Shown here piece after piece: positions 1-4,820 of a stretch of DNA of 6,652 nt. The stretch is from JBBSJV01 sp038256935 (lineage in GTDB: Bacteria > Patescibacteriota > JACMRA01), in the NCBI GenBank assembly GCA_038256935.1, contig JBBSJV010000074.1, forward strand, positions 1 to 6,652, in the 5' to 3' direction. The notes below the pieces were generated by a model, which worked only from the letters and a program-made list of their open reading frames with translations, made no database searches and was not told the DNA's origin. The first letter of the stretch is position 1, and each line of letters begins with the position of its first letter. The translations under genes were made by a program, and so were the position numbers.

Positions 1-105
1 CGAAGCAATATCAGCTACTCTTCTTCCTTTCATGACTTCATCGAGAACTTTCTGCTTTAATTCAGCAGGATATTTCTTTCCTTTCATGGGTATATTACTA
101 GACAT
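1..105 (-). CDS. IS3-family transposase OrfA, N-terminal fragment (truncated by window edge)
   Basis: The minus-strand frame opens with ATG at 105 and stays open for 35 codons to the window edge. The residues KGKKYPAELKQKVLDEV followed by a Gly-Arg-Arg and VADIAS match the start of the HTH_Tnp_1 (IS3/IS911 OrfA) helix-turn-helix, where the first helix is typically K.Y..E.K..V...V and the next begins with a variant of VAEIA. OrfA binds the terminal repeats and, through a programmed frameshift with the DDE-domain OrfB, makes the full transposase; that part cannot be seen here. An in-frame second ATG lies at codon 7 (85-87) and could be the true start. No Shine-Dalgarno motif precedes either. 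I am fairly confident of the family and have no evidence on whether the element is intact. Confidence 0.75.
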   Translation of the reverse strand, partial: MSSNIPMKGKKYPAELKQKVLDEVMKGRRVADIAS

Positions 106-184
106 AAATTGATTTGATTACAAGTGATAGATACTCAAACCGAAAAGTTTGGAATCTAGTGTCTAGTATATGGGGGTTGGGACA
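1..184 (-). mobile_element. IS3-like insertion sequence, left end only (rest lies outside window)
   Basis: Read on the minus strand, the element begins at 184 with TGTCCCAACCCCCATATAC. This resembles the TG-initiated, C-rich terminal repeats usual in the IS3 family. An orfA-like transposase start follows 79 nt inside the end, a normal IS3 spacing. Subterminal features are a repeated TCTAGT (155-160 and 162-167) and a small hairpin with arms CAAAC (136-140) and GTTTG (147-151); these could be transposase-binding or end structures, which is inference. The other end and any target-site duplication are outside the window, so the exact boundary at 184 is a proposal from the terminal motif. Confidence 0.65.
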
Positions 185-234
185 TTTTAACAAACTTTAA
201 ATCAAAAACATTGACTATTTAATTTGAATTCTAC

Positions 235-1461
235 TTAAACCTTAACCCGACAGATAGCAAGGGCATTAGCTCCTTCTTGATCTGTTTTTAGTTCTACGAG
301 CTCTAATCTAGAAGATCTGATCTCATTTATAATTTTTTCAATATCAATTAAGTAGTGCTTCCAAGTATTGATAATTTGTCCTTGGTTTAGCTGAATTAAC
401 TCCTCTTTCCCAGCGACATTATAAATCAATTCATAATCCTTATCTAATTTAAAACCTTTTGTCTTGCAGTTAAATTCAGAGTTAAACTCAATAACTGGTT
501 CACATTTTTCAATATCAATTCCCATTGCTTTGGGTAGCCAGCCTTGGTGGCTATCAGACTCATTATTTTTAACGTAATTCAAAATTGCTCTGTTTTGAGG
601 AGTATCTAATGTGAAAGTCAAAACCAAAAGATCCTCAGGGGTCATACCAAAATGTAAATGTTTTAAAACTTGAGTTATATCATCATAGTTTGAAATTGTA
701 TTACCAATATGTAGGATCAAATTTGAATCACTATGGTTTCTACTTTCTAATAATGTATTTCCAATTTTACCATATTCGAGATCTTTTTCATAAGACTTCA
801 CTCTTAATTTAGGATACCATTTAGAAATGTTTTTGATTGTTATTTCATTTATATCTTTACTAATATCTAAACAAGTATATTTTGAGATTAAATCATTAGT
901 TAAAAGTTTCTTGATTAGTTGCTTTACAGGATACCCATTTCCAGGACCAATATCTGCAAGATTTACTTTAGCTCTTTCAGGTAGATAGTATACGATGTCG
1001 TCTATAGAAAGTTCTAGCATTCTATCAACTGACTTTTGAATCCTTGAAGATCCTCCTTTATAGAAATTATCCCAATGAATGGCTCCGATATTTTTGTAGG
1101 CGTATTTTAAATTAATTTTATTTTGATAGACAAGATCAGTGTAAATTTCTGTTATCTCCTCAGGCGAAAACAATTCATAAAACTCTTTGCTCACTTCGAC
1201 TTGTTTCAGACTTCCTGTTTTATATTTAATTCCCGCCTCGGATAACATGCTTAGTTCAACCTCATTGTGAGAATTGTCTAATATTCTGATGGCTTTGCCG
1301 CTGTGATCAAGTTGCAAGTTGTACTTTCCAGCGATGGCTTGATCTACCCATCTATTGACCGTTGCACGGGATACATTGTATTTTTTTGCGACTTGGGCTT
1401 GAGTAAAACTTTGCATATGTATAAAAGGCAGTGTAATTTTAAAGACTGTACTATTTGACAT
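235..1461 (-). CDS. HTH-domain protein fused to EgtD-like (Methyltransf_33) SAM-dependent methyltransferase
   Basis: This 408-residue protein has two parts. Residues about 17-46 (SFTQAQVAKKYNVSRATVNR onward) are a classic helix-turn-helix, with VAKKYNVSRATVNRWV spanning the turn and recognition helix. Residues about 160-408 are a Rossmann-type methyltransferase: SAM motif I LADIGPGNG (168-176), an acidic motif II LDIS (198-201), and LHIGNTISN (250-258), which matches the TIGN motif of EgtD-type histidine methyltransferases. EgtD trimethylates histidine in ergothioneine synthesis. The usual EgtD N-terminal substrate tract and the YDD motif are not seen, and the Glu/Ser pair that holds histidine is not evident near INTWKHYL (364-371), so the substrate is unknown. 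The start at 1461 keeps the whole HTH; Met16 is an alternative. The gene is divergent from a small basic protein, and a dyad lies 2 bp upstream of the ATG. Possible roles are an autoregulating enzyme or a DNA-targeted modifier; both are inference. Confidence 0.8.
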   Translation of the reverse strand: MSNSTVFKITLPFIHMQSFTQAQVAKKYNVSRATVNRWVDQAIAGKYNLQLDHSGKAIRILDNSHNEVELSMLSEAGIKYKTGSLKQVEVSKEFYELFSPEEITEIYTDLVYQNKINLKYAYKNIGAIHWDNFYKGGSSRIQKSVDRMLELSIDDIVYYLPERAKVNLADIGPGNGYPVKQLIKKLLTNDLISKYTCLDISKDINEITIKNISKWYPKLRVKSYEKDLEYGKIGNTLLESRNHSDSNLILHIGNTISNYDDITQVLKHLHFGMTPEDLLVLTFTLDTPQNRAILNYVKNNESDSHQGWLPKAMGIDIEKCEPVIEFNSEFNCKTKGFKLDKDYELIYNVAGKEELIQLNQGQIINTWKHYLIDIEKIINEIRSSRLELVELKTDQEGANALAICRVKV

Positions 1462-1463
1462 AG

Positions 1464-1481
1464 TCTAACAATTATGTTAGA
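1464..1481. promoter_or_regulatory. Palindromic candidate operator between divergent genes
   Basis: There is a perfect 7-bp dyad, TCTAACA (1464-1470) and TGTTAGA (1475-1481), separated by ATTA. It starts 2 bp upstream of the ATG of the HTH-methyltransferase. On that strand a GATAAT -10-like hexamer occupies 1483-1488, so the dyad would cover the transcription start and leader; no good -35 is visible. A repressor bound here could also affect the plus-strand gene at 1528. Autoregulation by the neighbouring HTH protein is inference. A half-site TCTAACAAT recurs at 2050-2058. Confidence 0.5.
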
Positions 1482-1527
1482 GATTATCAACTAAAATATT
1501 ATTGCAAAAATTTATTTGTCCTAAATT

Positions 1528-1830
1528 ATGACCTCTAAACCGCTTAAAAAAAGGAATTATAGTTCAAAAACTAAGCTGATAAATATCATTGTAGAAAAGA
1601 TACAAGAGATAAATTTAGCCTATAATCTATCTTCAGAGGAATTGAGCTTTAGGGATATGTACAGGATTGTCGGATCTTTGCAAAAGGACAACCAACTTAA
1701 TCAATCCTTATTTCTTACAATTAGTCAATTATTGTTACTATCTGAACATGGAATAGAAAATGAAATAACCATCAAAGAAGACAAGAAAAAACCCAAAAAC
1801 AAAGCAAAGAAGGCCTTAAAAAAGAATTAA
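1528..1830 (+). CDS. Hypothetical 100-residue protein with lysine-rich C-terminal tail
   Basis: I do not recognise a family. The protein is soluble by composition, with no signal peptide or clear membrane segment. Residues about 15-32 and 36-74 read as amphipathic helices (SSEELSFRDMYRIVGSLQ, then SLFLTISQLLLLSEHGI). Residues 84-100 form a strongly basic tail (KEDKKKPKNKAKKALKKN) that could contact nucleic acid or the ribosome; that is inference from charge alone. The start has no Shine-Dalgarno motif but is preceded by TAAATT, the same hexamer as before groES. The next upstream gene is divergent across 66 bp that include a dyad, so the two may be co-regulated. The ATG at 1528 is followed by 100 uninterrupted codons with ordinary amino-acid composition, which favours a real gene. 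The function is unknown. Confidence 0.65.
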   Translation: MTSKPLKKRNYSSKTKLINIIVEKIQEINLAYNLSSEELSFRDMYRIVGSLQKDNQLNQSLFLTISQLLLLSEHGIENEITIKEDKKKPKNKAKKALKKN

Positions 1831-1972
1831 ACTACCTGTCAAAATCCTATCATGCAGTGTAATTATTTTATTACTTTATGATTATAAAAAGATGTAAAAT
1901 TAATTTAATCTACTAAAGTTAGATTTTAAATATTGCCTGTTATATTCCACCCTTTGCATATTAAATAATTAC

Positions 1973-2033
1973 ATAAAATACTATAATTTGAGTTAGTAGT
2001 CAGATAAAATACTAAATTTACCAGTAGTTTAAA
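1973..2033. repeat. Two-copy degenerate direct repeat, about 31-bp period
   Basis: Copy 1 (1973-2003) starts ATAAAATACTATAATTT and ends with a GTAGT-containing tail. Copy 2 (2004 to about 2033) starts ATAAAATACTAAATTT and also has GTAGT in the tail. The 31-bp period is close to three helical turns, which would place repeated protein sites on one DNA face; this regulatory reading is inference. AT-rich composition makes chance similarity possible. Confidence 0.4.
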
Positions 2034-2055
2034 GTAATAACAATTAAACTCTAAC

Positions 2056-2074
2056 AATAAGTGTAACACTTGTT
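2056..2074. other. Short hairpin in intergenic spacer
   Basis: The arms AATAAGTG (2056-2063) and CACTTGTT (2067-2074) pair over 8 bp with one G-T wobble around a TAA loop. No T-run follows directly, so it is not a standard intrinsic terminator. It could be a protein site or an RNA leader structure for the gene at 2170, 96 bp downstream. Confidence 0.35.
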
Positions 2075-2169
2075 CATTTTAAAAATAGCTAACACTAGTA
2101 AAAAAACTTTACAAAAGAATATTTTTCTAGAATAAGAACTTTAACATTAAAATTTATATACCATATTAT

Positions 2170-2379
2170 ATGTCAAAATCTCGTAATACTAAATCTTTTT
2201 ACTTTCTAACTATGTTGGCTTTTGCAATCTCTTTTGCTGGTACTATCATTGGGCTTCTTAGACTGGAAGCTGATATTCAAACTAAAGGCTTCTTTGCTGT
2301 TAGCTATATCTTTAGCATCTACGCTACTTTTGCCCTAGCTAAGGTTATCAGAGACAGGGCAGAAGATAGTAATGAATAA
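2170..2379 (+). CDS. YiaA/YiaB-like two-helix inner membrane protein
   Basis: This 69-residue protein has two hydrophobic helices, about residues 10-30 and 41-59. The second half, with EADIQTKGFFAVSYIFSIYA and then ALAKVIRDRAED, fits the YiaA/B two-helix domain (PF05360): a KGYYF-like turn between helices, small and aromatic residues in helix 2, and a terminal K.(V/I)RDR motif (here RDR at 61-63). Family members are inner-membrane proteins of unknown biochemical role. The length is within the usual range for a single-domain member. The ATG follows ATATTAT, the same 7 bases that precede the groEL ATG, with no Shine-Dalgarno motif. The stop at 2379 is only 5 nt from the next small membrane-protein ATG, so the two are probably co-transcribed. 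Confidence 0.7.
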   Translation: MSKSRNTKSFYFLTMLAFAISFAGTIIGLLRLEADIQTKGFFAVSYIFSIYATFALAKVIRDRAEDSNE

Positions 2380-2384
2380 TCTGT

Positions 2385-2537
2385 ATGGATGAAGATGTTA
2401 GAAATCTGATTATTGTTTTTACCTTGATTGCCAATCTAATTGGTGGTTTTCTACTGTATAATAATTGGTCTGAAATCACCGCAAATGTTGATTCTCAAGC
2501 AGTCCAAGACTTTTTTAATATCAAGACTTACGATTAG
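2385..2537 (+). CDS. Small single-helix membrane protein, 50 residues
   Basis: Starting 5 nt after the YiaA/B-like stop, ATG at 2385 opens a 50-codon frame ending with TAG at 2535-2537. The protein begins MDEDVRNLIIVFTLIANLIG, with one hydrophobic helix at about residues 8-25, followed by a polar segment (NNWSEITANVDSQAVQDFF) and a short tail ending KTYD. I do not recognise a family. Support for a real gene is the tight spacing, the well-formed acidic N-terminus followed by a membrane helix, and normal composition. The acidic N-terminus followed by a polar C-terminal part leaves the topology open. A subunit-like partnership with the upstream two-helix protein is inference. Small size limits confidence. 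Confidence 0.6.
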   Translation: MDEDVRNLIIVFTLIANLIGGFLLYNNWSEITANVDSQAVQDFFNIKTYD

Positions 2538-2604
2538 GTAGACTTTTTTACTATTAATACGACTTACCGCACTATAAAACCAGTCACCCTTATTGACCTT
2601 ATCC

Positions 2605-2675
2605 TGTCATGCTGAACTTGTTTCAGTATCTGTCCAAAGTTCAACTATAGACCCTGAAATAAATTCAGGGTGACA
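2605..2675. repeat. Paired-hairpin dispersed repeat (BIME-like), copy 1
   Basis: The left 27-bp unit (2605-2631) runs TGTCAT to TATCT and folds 2609-2616 with 2622-2629, including one G-T pair. The right 27-bp unit (2649-2675) folds ACCCTGAA (2651-2658) with TTCAGGGT (2664-2671) around ATAAA. The units are inverted relative to each other across a 17-bp spacer, so the element is bounded by TGTCA and TGACA. The right unit is identical to the right unit of the copy at 6506-6625. It lies 67 bp after the stop at 2537 and could act as a transcription barrier. Upstream, GTCACCCTTATTGAC (2583-2597) may be a shortened relic of the accessory palindrome seen elsewhere. Confidence 0.8.
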
Positions 2676-3317
2676 TACTTAGTAAGTAAAATTTGTCATC
2701 GAAAAAAAAGAATGACCAAATATAGATACAAAATTGATATATTAAAGGTTTGATTATTTAACTCCAAAACAACTACATATGCAACCATTATTTTTTGACA
2801 TCTGAGTTATAGGAGTTTGCGGGTACGTGGGCAAGTACGGTAGCCACAAAATATGGTAATTTTTATTAAAAACTAGTATAGGTTCTATTAATATTTATTG
2901 ACCGATTTGGAAAATTCTATTTTAAATTACACATCCTGAAATTCAGTGAGAAATACTATAAACATAGTAATCAGCGCCTTCATCAGCGTTGTAAGATAGT
3001 CTCTACTGTCAAGGATAATGGTAATAGGCTAGCAAGCAATAAAGCATCTGTTAGTTTAAAGTTTCTTATAAATTTTAACCCGTCCTATGATCCAATTAAA
3101 CCTTAAAGCAGTTCAGCTGCCAAGCACGCAAAACATAGATAAAATTGTAAAAACCAGATCCAGATTTCGACAGCAAGTAAATAAGCTGTGGCAATCAGAA
3201 AACCAAAATAATGAATCCAGTCAGAAACAAAAAAACCATTCCCAAAACTATAGCCAGCAACTAGACAAAGACTTTCATTTACAAGTCTACTAGCAACTAA
3301 AAAATATATATTTACAT
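2676..3317. other. Gene-poor region with likely decayed coding DNA
   Basis: No confident gene lies here. A small palindrome-like TGTCAT...ATGACC (2694-2717) follows the hairpin repeat. A GC-richer pocket at 2811-2846 stands out from its surroundings. On the minus strand a 24-codon frame ending at TAA 2788-2790 crosses it and reads VATVLAHVPANSYNSDVKK. From about 2880 to 3110 a plus frame without a usable start stays open for more than 70 codons and ends at a TAA at 3105-3107. Several short open pieces in different frames suggest eroded genes. I see no tRNA, tmRNA or RNase P signature. Confidence 0.45.
3096..3278 (-). pseudogene. Possible decayed membrane-protein gene with two in-frame stops
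   Basis: Starting 39 nt after the stop of the TMEM175-like gene and on the same strand, ATG at 3278 reads MKVFV, then TAG (3261-3263), then a strongly hydrophobic stretch LLAIVLGMVFLFLTGF followed by IILVF. It is cut by TGA (3195-3197), continues as LPQLIYLLSKSGSGFYNFIY and VLRAWQLNCFKV, and ends at TAA (3096-3098). The hydrophobic run looks like a genuine membrane helix. The opposite strand in the same codon register (3087-3293) is a 68-codon open frame rich in Gln, Asn, Ser and Lys, the mirror expected if one strand is a shadow of the other. I favour the minus-strand reading as a broken gene, but neither is secure. Confidence 0.25.
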
Positions 3318-3971
3318 CTAATTTACCAACGAAGATTTATTAATCTTTTTACCTGCCATAGATCTAATCTTTTTCTCCAGCTCGCTCATACTTCCAGGAA
3401 AGAAGTTGATTACCACAGGAACGAAATAAAGTATCAGAGCAATCTGGGTACTCAGTCCTGCAATTAGTATTCCAAACATACTTCCAAGGATAGGCAATGA
3501 CAACCTAAAATAAGTATTTCTGAGGCGAGCTGGCTCGATGGCATAATTTTCAATCTGTTTAGACTTCAGGATATATACAAATATGATAAAGGCAAGAGTT
3601 GAGGTAAATAGTAAGTTAATTCCAAATATTACGACTGCTATTTGACTATTGCTGTAGGTACCCACAAGTCTAGATGAAAAAGGAATCAAAGAGACAAAAG
3701 ATAAAAATATTAAATTAAAAGCAATCAGTTTTCGACTGATATTTTTGGCGTAACTAGAAATCAAATAACTATGAGTCAACCAATAGGTTCCAATGATGAA
3801 AAAACTGGCAAAATAAGCTAAAAGCGGCGAATAATTTTGACTCAGTTCAAACCATAGATCTTGCTCACTCAAAGGCTGGAAACTAAGGTTAGTTCCTATA
3901 TTAAAAGCCATCAATGTCATTATAATAGATATGACATCATCACTTAAAGATTCGAGCCTATTTTTATCCAT
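3318..3971 (-). CDS. TMEM175-family (DUF1211) potassium channel-like membrane protein
   Basis: This 217-residue protein has about six membrane helices: near 10-27, 48-68, 81-104, 110-134, 155-172 and 173-191. Helix 1 begins RLESLSDDVISIIMTLMAFN, matching the signature RxxxFSD (R5, S10, D11) of bacterial TMEM175 proteins with Leu at position 9 in place of Phe. WLTHSYL at the end of helix 2 and FLSFVSLIPFSSRLVGTY in helix 3 also fit the family. Bacterial members are about 200 residues and form tetrameric K+-permeable channels whose filter and gate use hydrophobic helix-1 residues, with the RxxxFSD motif packing the helices. The C-terminus is basic (KKIRSMAGKKINK) and probably cytoplasmic. The ATG at 3971 is well placed just before the motif, without a Shine-Dalgarno motif. 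The gene is divergent from groES across 521 bp. K+ conduction is inferred from the family only. Confidence 0.8.
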   Translation of the reverse strand: MDKNRLESLSDDVISIIMTLMAFNIGTNLSFQPLSEQDLWFELSQNYSPLLAYFASFFIIGTYWLTHSYLISSYAKNISRKLIAFNLIFLSFVSLIPFSSRLVGTYSNSQIAVVIFGINLLFTSTLAFIIFVYILKSKQIENYAIEPARLRNTYFRLSLPILGSMFGILIAGLSTQIALILYFVPVVINFFPGSMSELEKKIRSMAGKKINKSSLVN

Positions 3972-4080
3972 ATTTGTGTTTCAGTGGTAGTTTAACAGCA
4001 AAAATTGCAATTGTCTATTACAAGATGGGTATAATCAAAATCCTGTCGATGCTAAATTGTTGTCGCCATGTGTAGATCTT

Positions 4081-4166
4081 TGTCTTCACGTATTTATTAC
4101 GCGATCTAAATCATAGTTTCAGGTGATACTTAAATTTTAGACCCCGTAACAAGTAGCGGGGTGACA
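4081..4166. repeat. Degenerate paired-hairpin repeat, copy 2
   Basis: The right unit (4139-4166) has arms ACCCCG (4141-4146) and CGGGGT (4157-4162) and ends TGACA. Removing one G (4156) would restore an 8-bp stem ACCCCGTA/TACGGGGT, so a one-base insertion is likely. The left unit (4081-4107) is 27 bp, starts TGTC, ends GATCT and keeps only a short CGTA/TACG stem. The unit boundaries, orientation and length match the better copies. It lies between the divergent TMEM175-like gene and groES. Confidence 0.55.
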
Positions 4167-4187
4167 GGAAAAGTAAAAGCACATCTT

Positions 4188-4307
4188 TGTCATTGTCGTA
4201 AATGTTAAAAAATTCAATGACAAAGTATATATGTCACCCTGAATTTATTTCAGGGTCTTCACATTCTTAAAATAAGGAAAAGATTCTGAAACGAGTTCAG
4301 AATGACA
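4188..4307. repeat. Composite 120-bp palindromic repeat, copy 3
   Basis: Three modules are visible. A 35-bp palindrome (4188-4222) is bounded by TGTCA and TGACA; its arms extend to 11 bp, CTTTGTCATTG (4185-4195) with CAATGACAAAG (4215-4225). After a 9-bp gap comes a 27-bp hairpin unit (4232-4258, ACCCTGAA/TTCAGGGT), a 22-bp spacer, and an inverted 27-bp unit (4281-4307, ATTCTGAA 4283-4290 with TTCAGAAT 4296-4303). The first unit is the exact reverse complement of the right units of copies 1 and 4. The total length and module spacing equal those of the copy at 6506-6625. The element sits 66 bp upstream of the possible groES promoter. Confidence 0.8.
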
Positions 4308-4372
4308 AAAATTATAATCCTCGGAAAGGTTATTCGTATACCATATCAAAAACCCTTGATCACATAACAAGT

Positions 4373-4402
4373 TTGACAAAATCTAGCAATGTATAGAAGA
4401 AT
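4373..4402 (+). promoter_or_regulatory. Possible sigma-70-type promoter of groES-groEL
   Basis: A consensus -35 TTGACA lies at 4373-4378. The -10 is uncertain: AAGAAT (4397-4402) gives an 18-bp spacer and four matches, and TAGAAG (4394-4399) gives 15 bp. A start near 4409 would leave a leader of about 84 nt. No CIRCE operator for HrcA is present, so heat-shock control is not evident from sequence. Confidence 0.35.
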
Positions 4403-4492
4403 TTGCTAAGAGATTGAGCTTTGTTCAGTTAAAAACTTTCAAAAAAGTGCTGATGATAGGACTCAATCGAATAAACTAAATTTAATTAAATT

Positions 4493-4795
4493 ATGACAAT
4501 AAAACCTTTGGGTAATCGCTTGGTAGTAGAGCTTATTAAGCAAAAAAACACTACAGCTTCAGGCATTATCGTCTCAACAAAAGAAGAAAACGAACAATCT
4601 CAAGGACGAATCATCGCACTTGGTACCGGAGCAGATATCGATTCAGAAATCAATGTAACAAGTCTTGGCTTGCAAGTCGGTGACACTGTACTTTTTGGCA
4701 AATACGCCGGAGAAGAAGTTACAGCTGATAGCTCAAGTGATACTGTCTACAAAATTTTAAATTCCAAAGACGTCTTAGCCTTAATCCAAAACTAA
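4493..4795 (+). CDS. groES: Co-chaperonin GroES (Hsp10)
   Basis: This 100-residue protein is a full-length GroES, close to the usual 94-100. It caps the GroEL cylinder as a heptamer and encloses unfolded substrate in the cytoplasm. The N-terminal IKPLGNRLVVELI (3-15) is the family start. The mobile loop spans about 17-32 and carries the hydrophobic tripeptide IIV (25-27) that docks on the GroEL apical domain. GRIIALGTG (38-46), VGDTVLFGKYAGEEV (62-76) and the terminal KDVLALIQN complete the beta-barrel pattern. Position 24 is Gly in SGIIV, where GGIVL is common. The ATG at 4493 is preceded by TTAATTAAATT with no Shine-Dalgarno motif. groEL follows 25 nt after the stop, the standard groESL operon order. 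Confidence 0.97.
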   Translation: MTIKPLGNRLVVELIKQKNTTASGIIVSTKEENEQSQGRIIALGTGADIDSEINVTSLGLQVGDTVLFGKYAGEEVTADSSSDTVYKILNSKDVLALIQN

Positions 4796-4820
4796 ACTTA
4801 AAAATTATTAAATATATTAT

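Larger units (their letters stand above)
1831..2169. other. AT-rich spacer between hypothetical gene and YiaA/B-like gene
   Basis: No gene is visible in these 339 bp. The spacer contains an inverted repeat AATCTA (1907-1912) / TAGATT (1920-1925), the degenerate tandem repeat at 1973-2033, and a hairpin at 2056-2074. A TTTACA hexamer at 2108-2113 has only a poorly spaced TAGAAT at 2128-2133 (14 bp), so I do not call a promoter. No terminator with a clear GC stem and T-run follows 1830. Confidence 0.6.

Noticed and set aside
1918..2399. Further operator half-sites (GTTAGA at 1918-1923, TCTAAC at 2050-2055, ATGTTAGA inside the 2385 gene)
   Set aside because: A 6-base word of this composition is expected several times in the window by chance, and none forms a full dyad.
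2780..3080. tmRNA, RNase P RNA, SRP RNA or tRNA in the gene-poor stretch
   Set aside because: No GTTCGA-type T-arm, RNase P core motif or tmRNA end sequence was found by reading both strands.
3087..3293. 68-codon plus-strand open frame rich in Gln, Asn, Ser and Lys
   Set aside because: It is codon-register complementary to a hydrophobic minus-strand reading, has low-complexity composition, no recognisable domain and no start-region signal, so it is likely a shadow.
4427..4453. CIRCE heat-shock operator upstream of groES
   Set aside because: AAGTGCTGA at 4445-4453 resembles the right half (7 of 9), but the expected left half 9 bp upstream reads AGTTAAAAA, so there is no dyad.
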